From the NCBI GenBank assembly GCA_014382915.1, contig JACNIV010000034.1, positions 1-7,187 on the forward strand: 7,187 nt of DNA, written 5' to 3'. The stretch comes from Candidatus Cloacimonadota bacterium. Lineage in GTDB: Bacteria > Cloacimonadota > Cloacimonadia > Cloacimonadales > TCS61. Shown here one piece after another: positions 6,601 through 7,187 of this stretch (within the stretch, counting starts at the first letter, position 1; every line of letters begins with the position of its first letter). The notes beneath the pieces were generated by a model. That model had not been told where the DNA came from. It made no database searches and was given only the letters and a program-made list of their open reading frames with translations. The translations under genes and the position numbers were made by a program.

Positions 6601-6862
6601 CGATCGGCAGGTAATCCCTGCGGATAGGACCGACTTTCTTCTCCCCGGGAACGTCTTTATACAATCCAATCGCTTTTACACCGGGCATTTTCTCTGCATG
6701 AGAAATATCGAGTTTGGTGATCTTTCCTGCGGGAATATCTGTGTAGCGAACTGCACCGTAGAGCATACCCGGGAATTTGAGGTCGTCGCCATAAATGGCT
6801 TTGCCGGTAACTTTTTCGTAGCCATCAACGCGCCTGACTCTTTTTCCAATTACGTTTTCCAT
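3623..6862 (-). CDS. Xanthine dehydrogenase-family Mo subunit fused to FAD subunit
   Basis: A 1079-residue cytoplasmic oxidoreductase, equivalent to E. coli XdhA joined to XdhB. Residues 1 to about 762 form the molybdopterin part; a linker of roughly 30 residues leads to the FAD part (about 790-1066). Matches to bovine xanthine oxidase, made by eye: Q208 (Q767), GGSFGGKD with D243 at the E802 position, R321 exactly 32 residues before R353 as R880 is before R912, MRGFGSPQ (352-359), NGQG with Q483 (Q1040), TTQG with Q669 (Q1194), and GAKSIGEP with the general base E726 (E1261). FAD motifs are PLAGGTD (812-818) and IGSTQIRNRATIGGN (882-896). An arginine at the R880 position and an acidic residue at the E802 position favour a purine over an aldehyde, but the substrate is inferred. 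ATG 6862 has AAGGA seven bases upstream. It needs the 2Fe-2S protein encoded downstream. The last 13 residues come from a repeat hairpin. Confidence 0.94.
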   Translation of the reverse strand: MENVIGKRVRRVDGYEKVTGKAIYGDDLKFPGMLYGAVRYTDIPAGKITKLDISHAEKMPGVKAIGLYKDVPGEKKVGPIRRDYLPIVKDEVFFAGDVIAVVAAAAKEQAYAAVDAIVVEYEPIEPLTDIEEAVKPGARLIHPEYKSNIMVHYPLIKGDVEKGFAKSDRVIERKYRTGFVEHAYIEPESITVAPDHTTKGYKVYGSIQNPFTTRKVVALFMGLKLNQVNVLGSTLGGSFGGKDDIINNIACRVALLCKITSKPVKITYTREDSLKESYKRHPYIMTYKVGFNNDGKLKAMKINILADSGAYSSQTFFVTWRSVVQATGPYEIENVLTDVKGVYTNNTYTAAMRGFGSPQIVFAQESLMDEIAEICGITPLEIRKINGFKQGSTTASGQKLSEHKVSLHQVMDEAIKRNKYIEKIEQYKKANTVSRRYKYGIGLACSYRGCSLGAEGTDASSAIVSVQADGSVIVFTGVNENGQGLRTTFCQVTSEVLGVPLDDITFLEPQTSTITDGGPTVASRGTIVGGNAIIQAANIVKERIFEIIKEDLKVSKLEETEWKNGYIYRKAKNPKIKPVKFADAAEKAYWAGINLSAYGWFKGPAVNWDEKTGQGNAYFTYVYGCQIVETRIDTHTGKIDVEKITAAHDVGKVINRLGAEGQVWGGTTQGMGYGILEDFNIQNGEVKSLNLDEYLIPTIKDIKEIEPILVENPDIYGPFGAKSIGEPTLELTAAAINNSLSFALGKRSYQIPLTLEQVFLGKNLRKPARQSEVAHASSKNRKITPRLNKIITETPKTLEESLQKMAGGKFIPLAGGTDVIVQARHKTEPLNLLNIFSLLELKEIKETDDIITIGAAVTFTEIINNDIIKREFPLLVKACSLIGSTQIRNRATIGGNIVNAAPCADSVPPLIVYKANLHLRSVKEERIVPISEFIERHYKTIIQPDEILTAITIPKLSDKKYYHSYYQLGRRNAVNITRMSISVMMSFDKDDKIEECYIVDGSLFRRSQRITDVEKALIGKPLNEKTICAAEKPLAEKIEKEIGGRWSAEYKKPVFINLFKDALEGINLEKAYTQRSSFR

Positions 6863-6928
6863 AACACATCCTTATTTTAGATATAATAAAGAAAAACCAT
6901 TATTATTCAACTTTGGATTAATGTTTAG

Positions 6929-6954
6929 AAACGTTAGTTACTCCTTGAACGTTT
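6929..6954. promoter_or_regulatory. Inverted repeat in the leader (AAACGTT, 12-base spacer, AACGTTT)
   Basis: A perfect 7-bp inverted repeat, 67 bases upstream of the Mo/FAD start and downstream of the candidate promoter. It could be a repressor operator or an RNA hairpin. On the minus strand its loop contains AAGGAG, exposed as a GGA-in-loop, which is also the general form of CsrA sites. A nine-codon ORF (MKSKRSRSN, 6963-6934) overlaps it but has no good ribosome site. Role unproven. Confidence 0.35.
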
Positions 6955-7010
6955 AGACTTCATAGTAAGTCGCGCCTTCTATACTTACACCGAACGAATT
7001 TTTTCTTATT

Positions 7011-7039
7011 ATTATATGATGTCAATTATTTTTCAACAA
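7011..7039 (-). promoter_or_regulatory. Candidate sigma-70 promoter for the operon
   Basis: On the minus strand a perfect TATAAT (7011-7016) lies 17 bases from TTGTTG (7034-7039), which matches three of six -35 bases. Transcription would start near 7004 and give a leader of about 140 nt before the ATG at 6862. A TTGACA lies within the spacer but is too close to TATAAT to act with it. The region is AT-rich, so chance matches are likely. Confidence 0.45.
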
Positions 7040-7073
7040 TTTGGCATTCACTGAAAAAATTTTAAAGTCATTG

Positions 7074-7098
7074 TATTCTTTTCATTCTGAAAAGAATA
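7074..7098. repeat. Perfect AT-rich hairpin upstream of the promoter
   Basis: TATTCTTTTCA pairs perfectly with TGAAAAGAATA around a 3-base TTC loop. The stem is almost all A-T pairs, so it is a weak terminator at best. It could be a protein site upstream of the promoter. Confidence 0.5.
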
Positions 7099-7139
7099 AA
7101 AAGATTTTCAAACCAGAGGCTGGCAAGCATTAATCTTCA

Positions 7140-7163
7140 TTTCTTTTGTACCGACAAAAGAAA
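7140..7163. repeat. Perfect 10-bp hairpin near the right edge
   Basis: TTTCTTTTGT, loop ACCG, ACAAAAGAAA: a perfect 10-bp stem with a 4-base loop. Short reading frames on the minus strand run off the right edge across it (for example one ending SVQKK, stop at 7137-7139), so it could overlap the end of another gene. I cannot show that. It may also be one copy of a dispersed repeat or the terminator of a neighbour. Confidence 0.5.
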
Positions 7164-7187
7164 CCCGTCTAAGCCGGACAGGCTCCG

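Larger units (their letters stand above)
6863..7187. other. Upstream intergenic and leader region
   Basis: I see no convincing gene in these 325 bases. The part next to the Mo/FAD gene is AT-rich leader with a short stretch of higher GC around 6965-6990, which also holds a 6-bp inverted repeat (GTAAGT/ACTTAC, 12-base loop). The outer 90 bases are richer in GC and hold short inverted repeats (CCAG-AGG-CTGG, AGCC-GGACA-GGCT). No known riboswitch core was recognised. Confidence 0.6.

Noticed and set aside
6934..6963. Nine-codon leader peptide MKSKRSRSN
   Set aside because: No good ribosome site and no attenuator-like codon run; noted only within the inverted-repeat entry.
6863..7010. Purine or molybdenum-cofactor riboswitch in the leader
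   Set aside because: The leader is short and I could not find the conserved core of either class.

Overview
The window comes from a low-GC, probably anaerobic bacterium. It holds a minus-strand nucleobase-oxidoreductase operon interrupted by a REP-type transposase gene and its hairpin repeats. I cannot fix the lineage from sequence alone. AT-rich intergenic DNA, purine-rich Shine-Dalgarno sites and a molybdenum hydroxylase next to a dihydropyrimidine dehydrogenase-like protein would fit a fermentative phylum such as Cloacimonadota, but that is a guess.

Layout, read in transcription order from high to low coordinates: a leader region (7187-6863) has two perfect AT-rich hairpins, a candidate sigma-70 promoter and an inverted repeat. 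It is followed by a 1079-residue fusion of the molybdopterin subunit and the FAD subunit of a xanthine dehydrogenase-family enzyme (6862-3623). Next come repeat array 3 (3664-3345), a Y1-type REP-associated transposase, RAYT (3324-2770), repeat array 2 (2760-2616), the separate 2Fe-2S subunit of the hydroxylase (2587-2105) and repeat array 1 (2128-1783). A 43-codon ORF resembling the start of an amidohydrolase (1744-1613) then overlaps, by ATGA, the start of a dihydropyrimidine dehydrogenase-like flavoprotein. That last gene runs off the left edge (1616 to beyond 1).

The enzymes fit together. The fused Mo/FAD protein and the 2Fe-2S protein should form one hydroxylase that passes electrons from the Mo site through Fe-S clusters to FAD. 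The substrate-pocket residues favour a purine. The dihydropyrimidine dehydrogenase-like protein has Fe-S, FAD, NAD(P) and the start of an FMN domain, and would act on pyrimidines or a related heterocycle. Together they suggest purine/pyrimidine catabolism or salvage.

The most unusual part is the repeat system. Three arrays fill every gap between the xdh genes and the RAYT. All three are bounded by the same inverted terminal sequence, A(A)CCTTGAAAAAG or a close variant. They are built from three hairpin types (A about 57, B 58, C 51 nt). A and B have different, internally paired stems around nearly the same loop. C shows a compensated base pair between arrays. The A hairpins run into the coding sequences and give two unrelated subunits the same C-terminal residues, NLEKAY. 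This looks like a large REP/BIME-like repeat family tied to its RAYT.
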